From Albitalea sp966211955 (GTDB taxonomy: Bacteria; Pseudomonadota; Gammaproteobacteria; Burkholderiales; Burkholderiaceae_C): a stretch of 64,000 nt of DNA. The notes beneath the pieces were generated by a model, which saw only the letters and a list, made by a program, of their open reading frames with translations, made no database searches and had not been told where the DNA came from. Positions 50,424 through 58,491 of this stretch are shown in pieces (position 1 is the stretch's first letter; the number at the start of each line of letters is the position of its first letter). A program made the translations under genes and the position numbers. The stretch spans positions 124,001 through 188,000 of the forward strand of contig CBIHOF010000004.1 in assembly GCA_966211955.1 (NCBI GenBank), given 5' to 3'.

Positions 50424-51251
50424 TTACATCGGCAATTTCAGCAGATTGCGTGCCTCGGCCACTGTGGCCGGACGACGCCCGTATTCCCCGCACAGATCCG
50501 CCACCTGCCTCACCAGCGCAGCATTCGATGGCGCCAGCGTGTCCTTGTCCAGCCGCACGTTGTCTTCCAGTCCCGTGCGGCAATGGCCGCCCAGCTCCAG
50601 CGACCAGCGTGCGAGCGTGAGCTGGTGGCGGCCGATGCCCGCACCCGTCCACGTCGCGTCGGGGGCGAGGCGCTTCAAGGTCTTCACGTAGAACTCGAAC
50701 ACCTCGCGGTCCACCGGCATCGCGTTCTTGATGCCCATGACGAACTGGATGTGCAGTGGGCCGACGATCTTGCCGGCTTCTTGCATGGCGACGGCCTGGA
50801 AGATCATGGACAGGTCGAAGGCCTCGATCTCGGGCTTCACACCGTAGGTCTTCATCTCTGACGCGAGCCAGTCGATGAGCTCCGGCGAGTTGTCGTAGAC
50901 GCGGGTCGGAAAGTTCACCGAACCCGACGCCAATGACGCCATGTCGGGCCGCAGCGACAGCATCGCGCCGCGTTCGCGCCCGGCGCCGGAGCGTCCTCCG
51001 GTGGACACCTGCGTGATGATGCCCGGCGCATGCTTGCGGATGCCTTCGAGCACCAGTGCAAAGCGCTCGGGCGCGGAGGTGGGCGATTCGTCGTCGTTGC
51101 GCACGTGCAAGTGCACGAGCGTGGCACCGGCTTCGTAGGCGGCCTGTGTCGACTCGACCTGCTCGGTCACGCTGATGGGCACCGCGGGGTTGTCCTTCTT
51201 GCGCGGCAGCGAGCCGGTGATGGCGACGGAGATGATGCAGGGGTCGGACAT
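50424..51251 (-). CDS. Beta-keto acid cleavage enzyme (BKACE, DUF849)
   Basis: 275 residues. TIM-barrel enzyme with metal-binding His47 and His49 in LVHLHVRNDD, STGGRSG and GIGRHQLTLARWSLELGGHCRTGLEDN. Members convert a beta-keto acid plus acetyl-CoA to acetoacetate plus an acyl-CoA. It is the last gene of the aroE-to-BKACE operon, 10 bp after aroQ. In that setting beta-ketoadipate, the ring-cleavage product of protocatechuate, is a plausible substrate, but the side-chain specificity cannot be read with confidence. Confidence 0.88.
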   Translation of the reverse strand: MSDPCIISVAITGSLPRKKDNPAVPISVTEQVESTQAAYEAGATLVHLHVRNDDESPTSAPERFALVLEGIRKHAPGIITQVSTGGRSGAGRERGAMLSLRPDMASLASGSVNFPTRVYDNSPELIDWLASEMKTYGVKPEIEAFDLSMIFQAVAMQEAGKIVGPLHIQFVMGIKNAMPVDREVFEFYVKTLKRLAPDATWTGAGIGRHQLTLARWSLELGGHCRTGLEDNVRLDKDTLAPSNAALVRQVADLCGEYGRRPATVAEARNLLKLPM

Positions 51252-51261
51252 GGGATGTTCC

Positions 51262-51699
51262 TCACTGGGCCTGGCGCAGGGCAATCGCCTGCAGCGCAAG
51301 CCGGTAGCCATGGACGCCCAGGCCCACGATCACGCCTTCAGCGATGTCGCTCAAGTACGAGTGGTGCCGGAAGGGCTCGCGGCGATGCACGTTGCTGACG
51401 TGCACCTCGATGAAAGGAATCGCCACGCCCGCGAGCGCGTCGCGCAGTGCGATGCTGGTGTGCGTGAAGGCGCCGGGGTTGATGACGATGAAGCCGATGC
51501 CTTCACGCCGCGCCGCATGGATGCGATCGATCAACGCGCCTTCGTGGTTGCTCTGGAACGCATCGAGCGCGAAGCCGAGCCGCCCTGCTTCGTCGCGGCA
51601 CATCGCCTCCACGTCGGCCAGCGTCGCGAAGCCATAGGTGGCCGGCTCGCGCGTCCCGAGCAGATTGAGGTTGGGTCCGTTGACCAGCAGCACTTTCAT
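51262..51699 (-). CDS. aroQ: Type II 3-dehydroquinate dehydratase
   Basis: 145 residues: NGPNLNLLGTREP at the N-terminus, catalytic Tyr22, FQSNHEGALIDRIH, INPGAFTHTS and EVHVSNVHRREPFRHHS with the lid Arg. It interconverts 3-dehydroquinate and 3-dehydroshikimate. The ATG at 51699 overlaps the upstream gene by 4 bases. Its place in a catabolic operon with a second AroE-type enzyme suggests it serves quinate breakdown rather than, or in addition to, aromatic biosynthesis. Confidence 0.93.
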   Translation of the reverse strand: MKVLLVNGPNLNLLGTREPATYGFATLADVEAMCRDEAGRLGFALDAFQSNHEGALIDRIHAARREGIGFIVINPGAFTHTSIALRDALAGVAIPFIEVHVSNVHRREPFRHHSYLSDIAEGVIVGLGVHGYRLALQAIALRQAQ

Positions 51700-52586
51700 C
51701 GCAAGGTCTCCTTCAGTCGCAGTCCGCCGGGCAGCGGCACCGAGCGGCGCAGCACGTCCTCGGCCAGCCACAGCGCGGACTTGCGCGCCCGCGCGGCCAC
51801 GGTGCGCTGCGGCATCTGCTGATAGTCGTCGTTGAACACCTCGAAGCTGTAGTCGCCGCGGTAGCCCATGGCGTCGAGCCGGCGCACCAGGTCTTCCAGC
51901 AGTTCGCTGTGCACGCCTTCGCCGGGGAAGACGCGGAAGGTGCGCGCGGTGGTGATGCGCTCTTCCACCGTCGGCACTTCGTTCCACATGAAGTCGGACA
52001 GCTGCACGAGGAAGATCTTGCGCGGGTCGATGCTGGCCAGCGCGTCGAGCGGCGTGCGCATTGCGAAGATGTGGTACGAGTCGATGCCAATGCCGAGGTT
52101 GGGCATGTCGGCGCGCTTCACGGCCTCCCATGCAGTCGTGTACTCGTTGATCGCGCGGCCCCACGACAAACCTTCATAGGCGACTTTGATGCCCAGCGGC
52201 AGCGCAAGCATGGCGAGCTTGCGCAGGTCGCGCGCCACCGCATCGATGTCGCCGCTCGCATGCGTCGAGGTGGACGAGCAGGCCAGCAACACGCGGCTGC
52301 CGAGCGCGGCGCCCATCTCGAGCATGGAGCGGGCGACGTCCACCTTGTAGTCGTGCAGGTGGCCGGACAGGCCTTCGAAGTCGCGCAGCACCTGGAAGCC
52401 GGTGACGCGAACGCCGCTGGCCTTGACCGCGGCGATCGCCGCGTCCACGCCCTCGGCATGGCCGGTGATGTCGCGCGCCGACAGCATGACTTGCGAGAAG
52501 CCCGCGTCGCGCACGGCGGCCAGCTTGACCGGCAGCGTGCCGGCCAGCGTGATGGTGTCCATCCCGAAATCGGCGATGTTCTTCAT
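51696..52586 (-). CDS. TIM-barrel 3-dehydroshikimate dehydratase-like protein (QuiC N-domain type)
   Basis: 296 residues of the sugar phosphate isomerase/AP-endonuclease 2 TIM-barrel group (MDTITLAGTLPVKLAAVRDAGF; KVAYEGLSWGRAI; GIGIDSYHIF; IFLVQLSDFMW; FPGEGVH; GYRGDYSFEVFND). This matches the N-terminal domain of QuiC-type 3-dehydroshikimate dehydratases, which turn 3-dehydroshikimate into protocatechuate; the metal ligands Glu, Asp, His/Gln and Glu appear to be present. The C-terminal HPPD-like domain of QuiC is encoded by the preceding gene. It overlaps both neighbours by 4 bases. Confidence 0.82.
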   Translation of the reverse strand: MKNIADFGMDTITLAGTLPVKLAAVRDAGFSQVMLSARDITGHAEGVDAAIAAVKASGVRVTGFQVLRDFEGLSGHLHDYKVDVARSMLEMGAALGSRVLLACSSTSTHASGDIDAVARDLRKLAMLALPLGIKVAYEGLSWGRAINEYTTAWEAVKRADMPNLGIGIDSYHIFAMRTPLDALASIDPRKIFLVQLSDFMWNEVPTVEERITTARTFRVFPGEGVHSELLEDLVRRLDAMGYRGDYSFEVFNDDYQQMPQRTVAARARKSALWLAEDVLRRSVPLPGGLRLKETLR

Positions 52587-53446
52587 CGCGGCCACTGCAC
52601 GAGTTCGAAGGACACGGTGCCGAGCACGGGACGGGTGAGCGCGCCACGCGCCTGCGCATGCACGCGGTCGGTCTCGACGAAGTCGACGCCGTTCTCGCGC
52701 AAGAGCCGCACGGCGGCGAGCACGTCAGGCACGCCGAAGCCGATTCGCTGCAGCGACTCCGGTGCATCGGCTGCATCGGCAGGCGGCTCGATGAGCTGCA
52801 GCATCAGGCCATCCGGGCTGCGCAACAAGCGGCCGCTGGGCAGGATGCCGAAGCGCTCGTCGTCGCGCAAGGGCGTCCAGCCGAAGAGTTCTTCGTAGAA
52901 CGCCGTCCAGTCGGCCATGCGCCCCGCGCCGATGTACTGCACGAGGCCGAACCAGCCCATGCACGCGAATGAAGGCGGTTGGCGCTCGACGGTCGGGATG
53001 GGCACGAAGTCCACGTCCCAGATCGAGAACTCGCGCCAGCGGTCGACGAAGTAGATGCGCGTCGCGCCCACGCCGTGGATGGCCGGGATGTGCAGCTCCA
53101 TCGGCCGCACCTCGGTGGGCACGGGCCATGCGCCGCGGCTTACGGCACGCGCATGGGCTGCGGCGGCGTCGCGCACGCGCAGGCCGAAGGCGGAGATGGT
53201 GGGTGCCGTGTCGGTGTCGGCATGGTGGGCGTTGACGACGATGTTCATGCCGCCCTGGCGGTACAGCAGCACCTCGCGTGATCGATGGCGTGCGACCGGC
53301 CGAAAGCCCATGGCTTCGAGCGACTGGCCGAGCGCCTGCGGCTTGGCAGTGGCGAACTCGACGAACTCCAGGCCTTCGATGCCCATCGGGTTGGGCGCCT
53401 GGCCGATGTGCTCGCGATCGGCGAGGGTGGTGGCGTCGGCGGTCAT
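52583..53446 (-). CDS. VOC/HPPD-like protein (QuiC C-domain type)
   Basis: 287 residues resembling 4-hydroxyphenylpyruvate dioxygenase: two VOC halves, GIEGLEFVEFATAKPQALGQSLEAMGFRPVARHRSREVLLYRQGGMNIVVNAH and GWFGLVQYIGAGRMADWTAFYEELFGWTPL, ending GTVSFELVQW. In two-domain QuiC enzymes an HPPD-like part of this kind is fused behind the TIM barrel. Here it is a separate gene, placed before the TIM-barrel gene. Some expected metal ligands of true HPPD seem to be missing, which suggests it is not a dioxygenase. Start at 53446 with GGAGG upstream. Confidence 0.82.
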   Translation of the reverse strand: MTADATTLADREHIGQAPNPMGIEGLEFVEFATAKPQALGQSLEAMGFRPVARHRSREVLLYRQGGMNIVVNAHHADTDTAPTISAFGLRVRDAAAAHARAVSRGAWPVPTEVRPMELHIPAIHGVGATRIYFVDRWREFSIWDVDFVPIPTVERQPPSFACMGWFGLVQYIGAGRMADWTAFYEELFGWTPLRDDERFGILPSGRLLRSPDGLMLQLIEPPADAADAPESLQRIGFGVPDVLAAVRLLRENGVDFVETDRVHAQARGALTRPVLGTVSFELVQWPR

Positions 53447-53501
53447 TGGAAATCCTCCATGCTGCGCGCTGCGGAATTCGCGTTGGGGACGCCCCAGCGG
53501 C

Positions 53502-54380
53502 TCATGCAACCACCTCTTCTTGCGGCGAACGCGCTGCGATGAGTTCGCGGAAGTGCCGCTCCATGCGCGATGCATCCGGCTCGCGGCCGGTGAAGAGGCG
53601 AAAGGCGCCCACCGCCTGGCCCACCGCCATGCCACCCCCATCCGCAGTCGGGCAACCGAGGGCGCGCGCCGCCTGCAGCAAGGCGGTATCGAGCGGGAAG
53701 TAGACGATCTCGCTCACCCACAGGGTCGGTCTCAGAAGCTCGGCAGGCAAGGGCAGGCCGGGCAGCTTGTCCATGCCGGTGGGTGTGCAGTGGACGAGGC
53801 CGCTTGCTTCGTGCAGCGCCGCCTCGATGTCCGAGGTGACGCTGATGCGGTCCGCGCCGTGGTGTGCCGCGAGTCGGGCGGCGAGAGCGTGCGCACGTTC
53901 GGGCTCGCGGTCGACGATGACGAGATTGCCAGCGCGCATGCGCAGAACGGCATCGGCCACCGCCGCGCCCGCGCCGCCTGCGCCGAGCTGCACCACCCGC
54001 GACAAGTCCGCCTGAGGCAGTGCACGGCGAAAGCCCCACGCCCAGCCCGAGCCATCGGTGTTGTGGCCGATGAGCCGGCCGGCGCGGTTCACGACGGTGT
54101 TGACCGCACCCAGCGCGCGCGCCTCGTCCGACAGTTCATCAAGCAGCGGCATGACCGCCTGCTTGCACGGGTAGGTGACGTTCAACCCTGCGAAGCCGAT
54201 GGTGCGCACCGCCTGCATCAGCGCGGGCAGCTGCGACACGTCGGCGCCGGTGGCATCCAGGTCGATCAGCTGGTAGTGCAGGCGCAGGCCGTGGCGGCGG
54301 GCCTCTTCCTCATGCATCGAGGGCGTGAGCGACCTCTGGATGCCAGCGCCGATGAGACCGATGAGCAGCTTGTCGTTCAT
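53502..54380 (-). CDS. Quinate/shikimate dehydrogenase (AroE family, catabolic type)
   Basis: 292 residues. SLTPSMHEEEARRHG, NVTYPCKQ with catalytic Lys73, NTDGSGW with Asp109 and the nucleotide-binding GAGGAGAAV (132-140). The SxTPxMHExEA form and the Tyr in NVTYP resemble the catabolic quinate/shikimate dehydrogenases (QsuD-like) more than biosynthetic AroE. It would oxidise quinate and/or shikimate to the 3-dehydro compounds. First gene of the operon; its promoter carries a TetR-type operator between -35 and -10. Confidence 0.88.
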   Translation of the reverse strand: MNDKLLIGLIGAGIQRSLTPSMHEEEARRHGLRLHYQLIDLDATGADVSQLPALMQAVRTIGFAGLNVTYPCKQAVMPLLDELSDEARALGAVNTVVNRAGRLIGHNTDGSGWAWGFRRALPQADLSRVVQLGAGGAGAAVADAVLRMRAGNLVIVDREPERAHALAARLAAHHGADRISVTSDIEAALHEASGLVHCTPTGMDKLPGLPLPAELLRPTLWVSEIVYFPLDTALLQAARALGCPTADGGGMAVGQAVGAFRLFTGREPDASRMERHFRELIAARSPQEEVVA

Positions 54381-54423
54381 GTCGCCGGACGAGCGGCGAC
54401 TGATGCCGCGAGGTCCGTGCGGC

Positions 54424-54453
54424 AGTATAAATGTACGAACTAGTTAGTTGCAA
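54424..54453 (-). promoter_or_regulatory. aroE-operon promoter with embedded TetR operator
   Basis: On the minus strand TTGCAA (-35, 54453-54448), an 18-bp spacer and TATACT (-10, 54429-54424). The core ACTAACTAGTTCGT (54448-54435) lies inside the spacer and matches 13 of 14 bases of the palindrome at 55221-55234. A repressor bound there would exclude RNA polymerase. Confidence 0.75.
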
Positions 54454-54486
54454 GCGGCTTGATGCCGATCGCCACCGACAGCAGGG

Positions 54487-55152
54487 CTATTTCCTGACGG
54501 AGCGCACGATCATCTCCACGATGCTGTCTCGCCGCTCCCGCAGTGCCTTGGCAGACTCCATGTCGCGCTTGAAGATGAGGGCGAAGGTGTGCCGGTTGGC
54601 CACGCTGAAGAAGCACAGCGACGAGATGCTCATGTGCAGGTCGATCGGGTCGATGTCCTTGCGGAAGACGCGCGCCTTCACGCCACGCTCGTACACCTGC
54701 TGCACCGCCGAGATGGCCGGTGTGTTGAGCTGCTGGATGGTCTTGCTCTGCGCAAGGAACTCCCCGCGGTGCATGTTCTCGTTCATCACGAGGCGGATGA
54801 AATCTTCGTGCTCGTGCTGGTAGTCGAAGGTGAAGGCGACCAGCTTGCGCAGCGCGTCCTCGGGCGGCAGGTCCTCGAGGTGGAGCGTCGCCTCGATCTC
54901 GCGGATGCGGCGGTAGGCGTCTTCCAGCACCGCGATGTACAGGCCTTCCTTGCTGCCGAAGTAGTAGTACAGCATCCGCTTGCTGGTGCGCGTGGCCTCG
55001 GCGATCTCGTCGATGCGCGCGCCGCTCAGGCCCTTGCCGGCGAACTCGGTGGTGGCGACGGCCAGGATGTCGGCCATGGTGCGTTCGGGGTCATTGGTGC
55101 GCGTGGGCTCGGGGCGTGCCTTCTTGCGGGGTTTCTGTACCGTTTCGTTCAT
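54487..55152 (-). CDS. TetR-family transcriptional regulator
   Basis: 221 residues. TetR_N helix-turn-helix at about 25-70 (ATTEFAGKGLSGARIDEIAEATRTSKRMLYYYFGSKEGLY) and a C-terminal ligand/dimer domain of the RutR/TetR_C type. It is divergent from the MHS transporter, and a perfect 14-bp palindrome lies between them; a second copy is in the promoter of the aroE operon. The ligand is unknown; quinate, shikimate, 3-dehydroshikimate or protocatechuate is expected from context. Confidence 0.9.
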   Translation of the reverse strand: MNETVQKPRKKARPEPTRTNDPERTMADILAVATTEFAGKGLSGARIDEIAEATRTSKRMLYYYFGSKEGLYIAVLEDAYRRIREIEATLHLEDLPPEDALRKLVAFTFDYQHEHEDFIRLVMNENMHRGEFLAQSKTIQQLNTPAISAVQQVYERGVKARVFRKDIDPIDLHMSISSLCFFSVANRHTFALIFKRDMESAKALRERRDSIVEMIVRSVRK

Positions 55153-55220
55153 GGGAAAAGCCTAACACGCGATGAATGGTGCAGGTCAGTTTGACTGCGG
55201 GTAAACACGAATCGCGCAAA

Positions 55221-55234
55221 ACGAACTAGTTCGT
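55221..55234. promoter_or_regulatory. TetR operator between regulator and transporter genes
   Basis: ACGAACTAGTTCGT is a perfect 14-bp palindrome, 59 bp before the transporter start. It is followed by GTACATTTA exactly as in the aroE promoter, so about 20 bp are shared between the two sites. Confidence 0.8.
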
Positions 55235-55292
55235 ACATTTACATCAGTGCCGACCGGCACGCGTTCCTCCTCCAGCTCCACCGAGGTTCCAG

Positions 55293-56660
55293 ATGACGAC
55301 TCCTTCTTCAGCGCAGCCTGCGGCGCCCGTTCGAACCCCCCGAAAAGCCGCCTTCGCGAGCTGGATCGGCAGTGCGGTCGAGTACTACGACTTCTTCATC
55401 TACGGCACGGCGGCAGCGCTCGTGTTCGGCAAGATCTTCTTCCCGTCCTTCGACCCGGCGGTCGCCACGGTGGCGGCCTTCGCCACCTTCGGCGTGGGCT
55501 ACGTCACGCGGCCGATCGGCGCGGTCATCCTCGGCCACGTGGGCGACAAGTTCGGCCGCAAGAAGGTGCTGACCTTCACGCTCTTGCTCATGGGTGTCTC
55601 CACCTTCCTCGTCGGCGCCTTGCCCACCTACAACCAGGTCGGCATCGCCGCGCCCATCCTGCTCGTGATGCTGCGCCTGCTGCAGGGCCTGTCGGCGGCC
55701 GGCGAACAGGCTGGCGCCAACTCGATGACGCTGGAACACGCGCCGGAGCACCGCCGTGCGTTCTTCACCAGCTTCACCCTGAGCGGCACGCAGGCGGGGC
55801 TCATCCTCGCGACGCTGGCCTTCTTGCCGGTGTCGGCGCTTCCTGAGGCGGACCTGCTGGCCTGGGGCTGGCGCATCCCGTTCTTCCTGAGCGCCATCGT
55901 CGTGGTCGTCGGGATGTGGGTGCGCCGCACCTTGCCGGAGACGCCGGCCTTCGCCGAAGAAGAGAAGTCAAACAAGACAGCGCAGCTGCCCGTGGCCGAG
56001 TTGTTCCGCGAGCAGTCGTCGGACGTGGTACGCGTGGTGCTGTGCGCACTGGTGTCCGTCGTGAGCACGATCTTCAGCGTGTTCACGCTGTCGTACGCAG
56101 TGAACACCATGCACATCCCGAAGGCGACGATGCTGACGGTGCTGATCCTCGCCAACATCGTGGCATTGGCCGCCATCCCGCTGTGGGCGATGCTTGCGGA
56201 CCGCATCGGCCGCAGGCCGGTGTTCATCCTCGGCGCACTCGGTTCGGCCGCGCTCATCTGGCCCTACATGTGGGCCATCAGCCAGGTCGACACGACCATG
56301 ATCTTCGTCTTCGGGCTGCTGCTGTCGGGCGTGGTGTACAGCGCCGCCAACGGCGTGTGGCCGTCGTTGTACGGCGAGATGTTCGACACGCGGGTGCGGC
56401 TGTCGGGCATGGCCATCGGTACGCAGGTGGGCTTTGCGCTCGGCGGCTTTGCCCCGACCATCAGCGCGGCGATCCTGCAGCCGGGGCCGACGGGCTGGAT
56501 GCCGGTGGCCCTGTTCACCACGGCCGTCACGCTGGTGGCTGCGATCTCCGCGGCGACTGCGCGCGAGACCTTCCGCACGCCGATGAAGGACCTCGGTCGC
56601 AAGCCGCGGGGCGCTGGCGGCAATGGGCAGGCCGTTGACGTGCAGATGCGGCACGCCTGA
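55293..56660 (+). CDS. MHS-type major facilitator, likely quinate/shikimate or related acid importer
   Basis: 455 residues, 12 transmembrane helices. The metabolite:H+ symporter features are ASWIGSAVEYYDFFIYGTAAALVFGKIFFP at the N-terminus, GHVGDKFGRKKVLTFTL between helices 2 and 3 and LQGLSAAGEQAGANSM in helix 4, as in the shikimate importer ShiA. Divergent from the TetR gene and preceded by its operator. The substrate assignment rests on the adjacent catabolic genes. Confidence 0.88.
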   Translation: MTTPSSAQPAAPVRTPRKAAFASWIGSAVEYYDFFIYGTAAALVFGKIFFPSFDPAVATVAAFATFGVGYVTRPIGAVILGHVGDKFGRKKVLTFTLLLMGVSTFLVGALPTYNQVGIAAPILLVMLRLLQGLSAAGEQAGANSMTLEHAPEHRRAFFTSFTLSGTQAGLILATLAFLPVSALPEADLLAWGWRIPFFLSAIVVVVGMWVRRTLPETPAFAEEEKSNKTAQLPVAELFREQSSDVVRVVLCALVSVVSTIFSVFTLSYAVNTMHIPKATMLTVLILANIVALAAIPLWAMLADRIGRRPVFILGALGSAALIWPYMWAISQVDTTMIFVFGLLLSGVVYSAANGVWPSLYGEMFDTRVRLSGMAIGTQVGFALGGFAPTISAAILQPGPTGWMPVALFTTAVTLVAAISAATARETFRTPMKDLGRKPRGAGGNGQAVDVQMRHA

Positions 56661-56697
56661 ACGGTCGGGCCGCTGTTCGATGGGCTGGTCCTTGGAT

Positions 56698-56731
56698 TGC
56701 CTCTGTGGTCTCTGTGTGCTCTGTGGTGTCA
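56698..56731. repeat. CTCTGTGGTCTCTGTG-type short repeat
   Basis: Three tandem-like units of CTCTGTGGT/CTCTGTGTG between the convergent transporter and panC genes. The motif is known as a widespread intergenic repeat in many bacteria. Only this copy was found in the window. Confidence 0.45.
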
Positions 56732-56777
56732 ATGCAATCGCCGCACAACCCGTTCCCGCAAAGAGCGAGCCGTTGGC

Positions 56778-57605
56778 TCAGAACTCGAGGTTGTCGATGA
56801 GCCGCGTGTTGCCCAGCTTGGCCGCGCCCAGCGCCACGAGCGCGTGGTCGCCGGCTCGCGGCGGCAACAGGTCGTCGCGACGGCGCACGGTGAGGTAGTC
56901 CACCGCCCAGCCGTGAGTATTCAGCGATGCGACGGCCTGGGACTCAATGTCCGCCGCCCGCGACGGCGCTGCGCGGAAGGCGCTCGCCATGTCGCGCAGC
57001 GCACCGCCAAGCTCGGTGGCCTTCGCGCGTTCGGCATCGCTCAGGTAGCCGTTGCGCGATGACAGCGCGAGGCCGCTGTCCGCGCGCCGCGTCTCGCCCG
57101 CCTCGATGTCGATGGGCAGCGCGAACTGCTCCACCATGCGGCGGATGACCATCAGCTGCTGGTAGTCCTTCTTGCCGAACACCGCGACACGCGGGCGCAC
57201 CGCGCCGAAGAGCTTCATCACCACAGTGCACACGCCGGTGAAGAAGCCGGGCCGGAAGTGCCCTTCGAGGATGTCGGCGAGCGCCGGGTCGGGTTGCACC
57301 TTGTAGGTCTGCGGCTGCGGGTAGAGCTCGCGTTCGTCCGGCGCGAACACCAGGTCGCAGCCGGCGGATTCGAGCAGCTCGCAGTCGCGTGCCAGCGTGC
57401 GGGGATAGCGGTCGAAGTCTTCGTGCGGCGCGAACTGCAGCCGGTTGACGAAGATGCTCGCCACCACCGGCAGGCCGTGCGCCTTCGCCTGGCGCACGAG
57501 GCTCAGGTGGCCTTCGTGCAGGTTGCCCATGGTGGGCACGAAGGCGCAGGCCTGCGGCGTGGGCAGCGCGGCGCGCAGGTCGGCGATGGTGTGCAGGGTT
57601 TGCAT
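56778..57605 (-). CDS. panC: Pantothenate synthetase
   Basis: 275 residues. PTMGNLHEGHLSLV with the HIGH-like HEGH (30-33), FGKKDYQQLMVIRRMVEQFALPIDI and SSRNGYLS (KMSKS-like). Ligates pantoate and beta-alanine with ATP. Follows panB by 30 bp; the last gene of the bioB-panB-panC set. Confidence 0.96.
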   Translation of the reverse strand: MQTLHTIADLRAALPTPQACAFVPTMGNLHEGHLSLVRQAKAHGLPVVASIFVNRLQFAPHEDFDRYPRTLARDCELLESAGCDLVFAPDERELYPQPQTYKVQPDPALADILEGHFRPGFFTGVCTVVMKLFGAVRPRVAVFGKKDYQQLMVIRRMVEQFALPIDIEAGETRRADSGLALSSRNGYLSDAERAKATELGGALRDMASAFRAAPSRAADIESQAVASLNTHGWAVDYLTVRRRDDLLPPRAGDHALVALGAAKLGNTRLIDNLEF

Positions 57606-57635
57606 GGCTCGCTCCCGTGAATCAATGGCCGTGGA

Positions 57636-58481
57636 TCAGTAGCCGTGGAGGGTGTCGTCCGGAAAACGGCGTGACTTCACGTCGCTCACGTAGGTGCGCA
57701 GGGCCGCCTCGATGCTCGTCGCGCCGTCCATGAAGTTGCGCACGAAGCGGGGAAGCTTGCCCTGCGTGATGCCCAGCATGTCGTGCATCACCAGCACCTG
57801 GCCCGAGCAGCCCTTGCCGGCGCCGATGCCGATGACGGGAATGGGCAATGACTGCGTGACATCAGTCGCCACGCTGCTGGGCAGCAGCTCCAGCACCAGC
57901 ATCGCGGCACCCGCATCGGCCACTTCACGCGCATGCTGCTTCAGTGTCGCCGCGGCTTCATCGTTGCGGCCCTGCACGCGGTAGCCGCCGAGCGCATGCA
58001 CCGACTGCGGCGTGAGCCCCAGGTGCGCACACACCGGGATGCCGCGTTCGGTGAGAAAGCGGATGGTCTCGTTGGTCCAGCCGCCGCCTTCGAGCTTCAC
58101 CATCTGCGCGCCGGCCTGCATCAGGGCCACCGCACTTTCGAGCGCCTGCGCGGGAGATTGCTGGTACGAGCCGAAGGGCAGGTCGCCGATCAGCCACGCA
58201 TGCTTGTTGCCACGTGCCACGCAGCGGATGTGATACGCCGTCTCTTCCAGCGTCACCGGCAGCGTGCTCGTCTGGCCTTGCACCACCATGCCCAACGAGT
58301 CGCCCACCAGCAGGCAGTCGACGCCGGCAGCGTCCATCACCTTCGCGAAGGAGGTGTCGTAGCAGGTCAGCATCGCGATGGGTTCGCCCTGGGCATGCAT
58401 CTCGCGGATGCGATGCAGGGTCATCGCCTTGCGCGGCGCCGCGGCAATCGGTGCGCCGCCATACACAGCTTGGTCGCTCAT
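57636..58481 (-). CDS. panB: 3-methyl-2-oxobutanoate hydroxymethyltransferase
   Basis: 281 residues. LTCYDTSFAKVMDAAGVDCLLVGDSLGMVVQG, VKLEGGGW, HLGLTPQS and GIGAGKGCSGQVLVMHDMLG are the PanB signatures, including the Mg2+ Asp residues. First committed step of pantothenate synthesis. Ten bp after bioB. Confidence 0.96.
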   Translation of the reverse strand: MSDQAVYGGAPIAAAPRKAMTLHRIREMHAQGEPIAMLTCYDTSFAKVMDAAGVDCLLVGDSLGMVVQGQTSTLPVTLEETAYHIRCVARGNKHAWLIGDLPFGSYQQSPAQALESAVALMQAGAQMVKLEGGGWTNETIRFLTERGIPVCAHLGLTPQSVHALGGYRVQGRNDEAAATLKQHAREVADAGAAMLVLELLPSSVATDVTQSLPIPVIGIGAGKGCSGQVLVMHDMLGITQGKLPRFVRNFMDGATSIEAALRTYVSDVKSRRFPDDTLHGY

Positions 58482-58491
58482 GGCATGCCCC

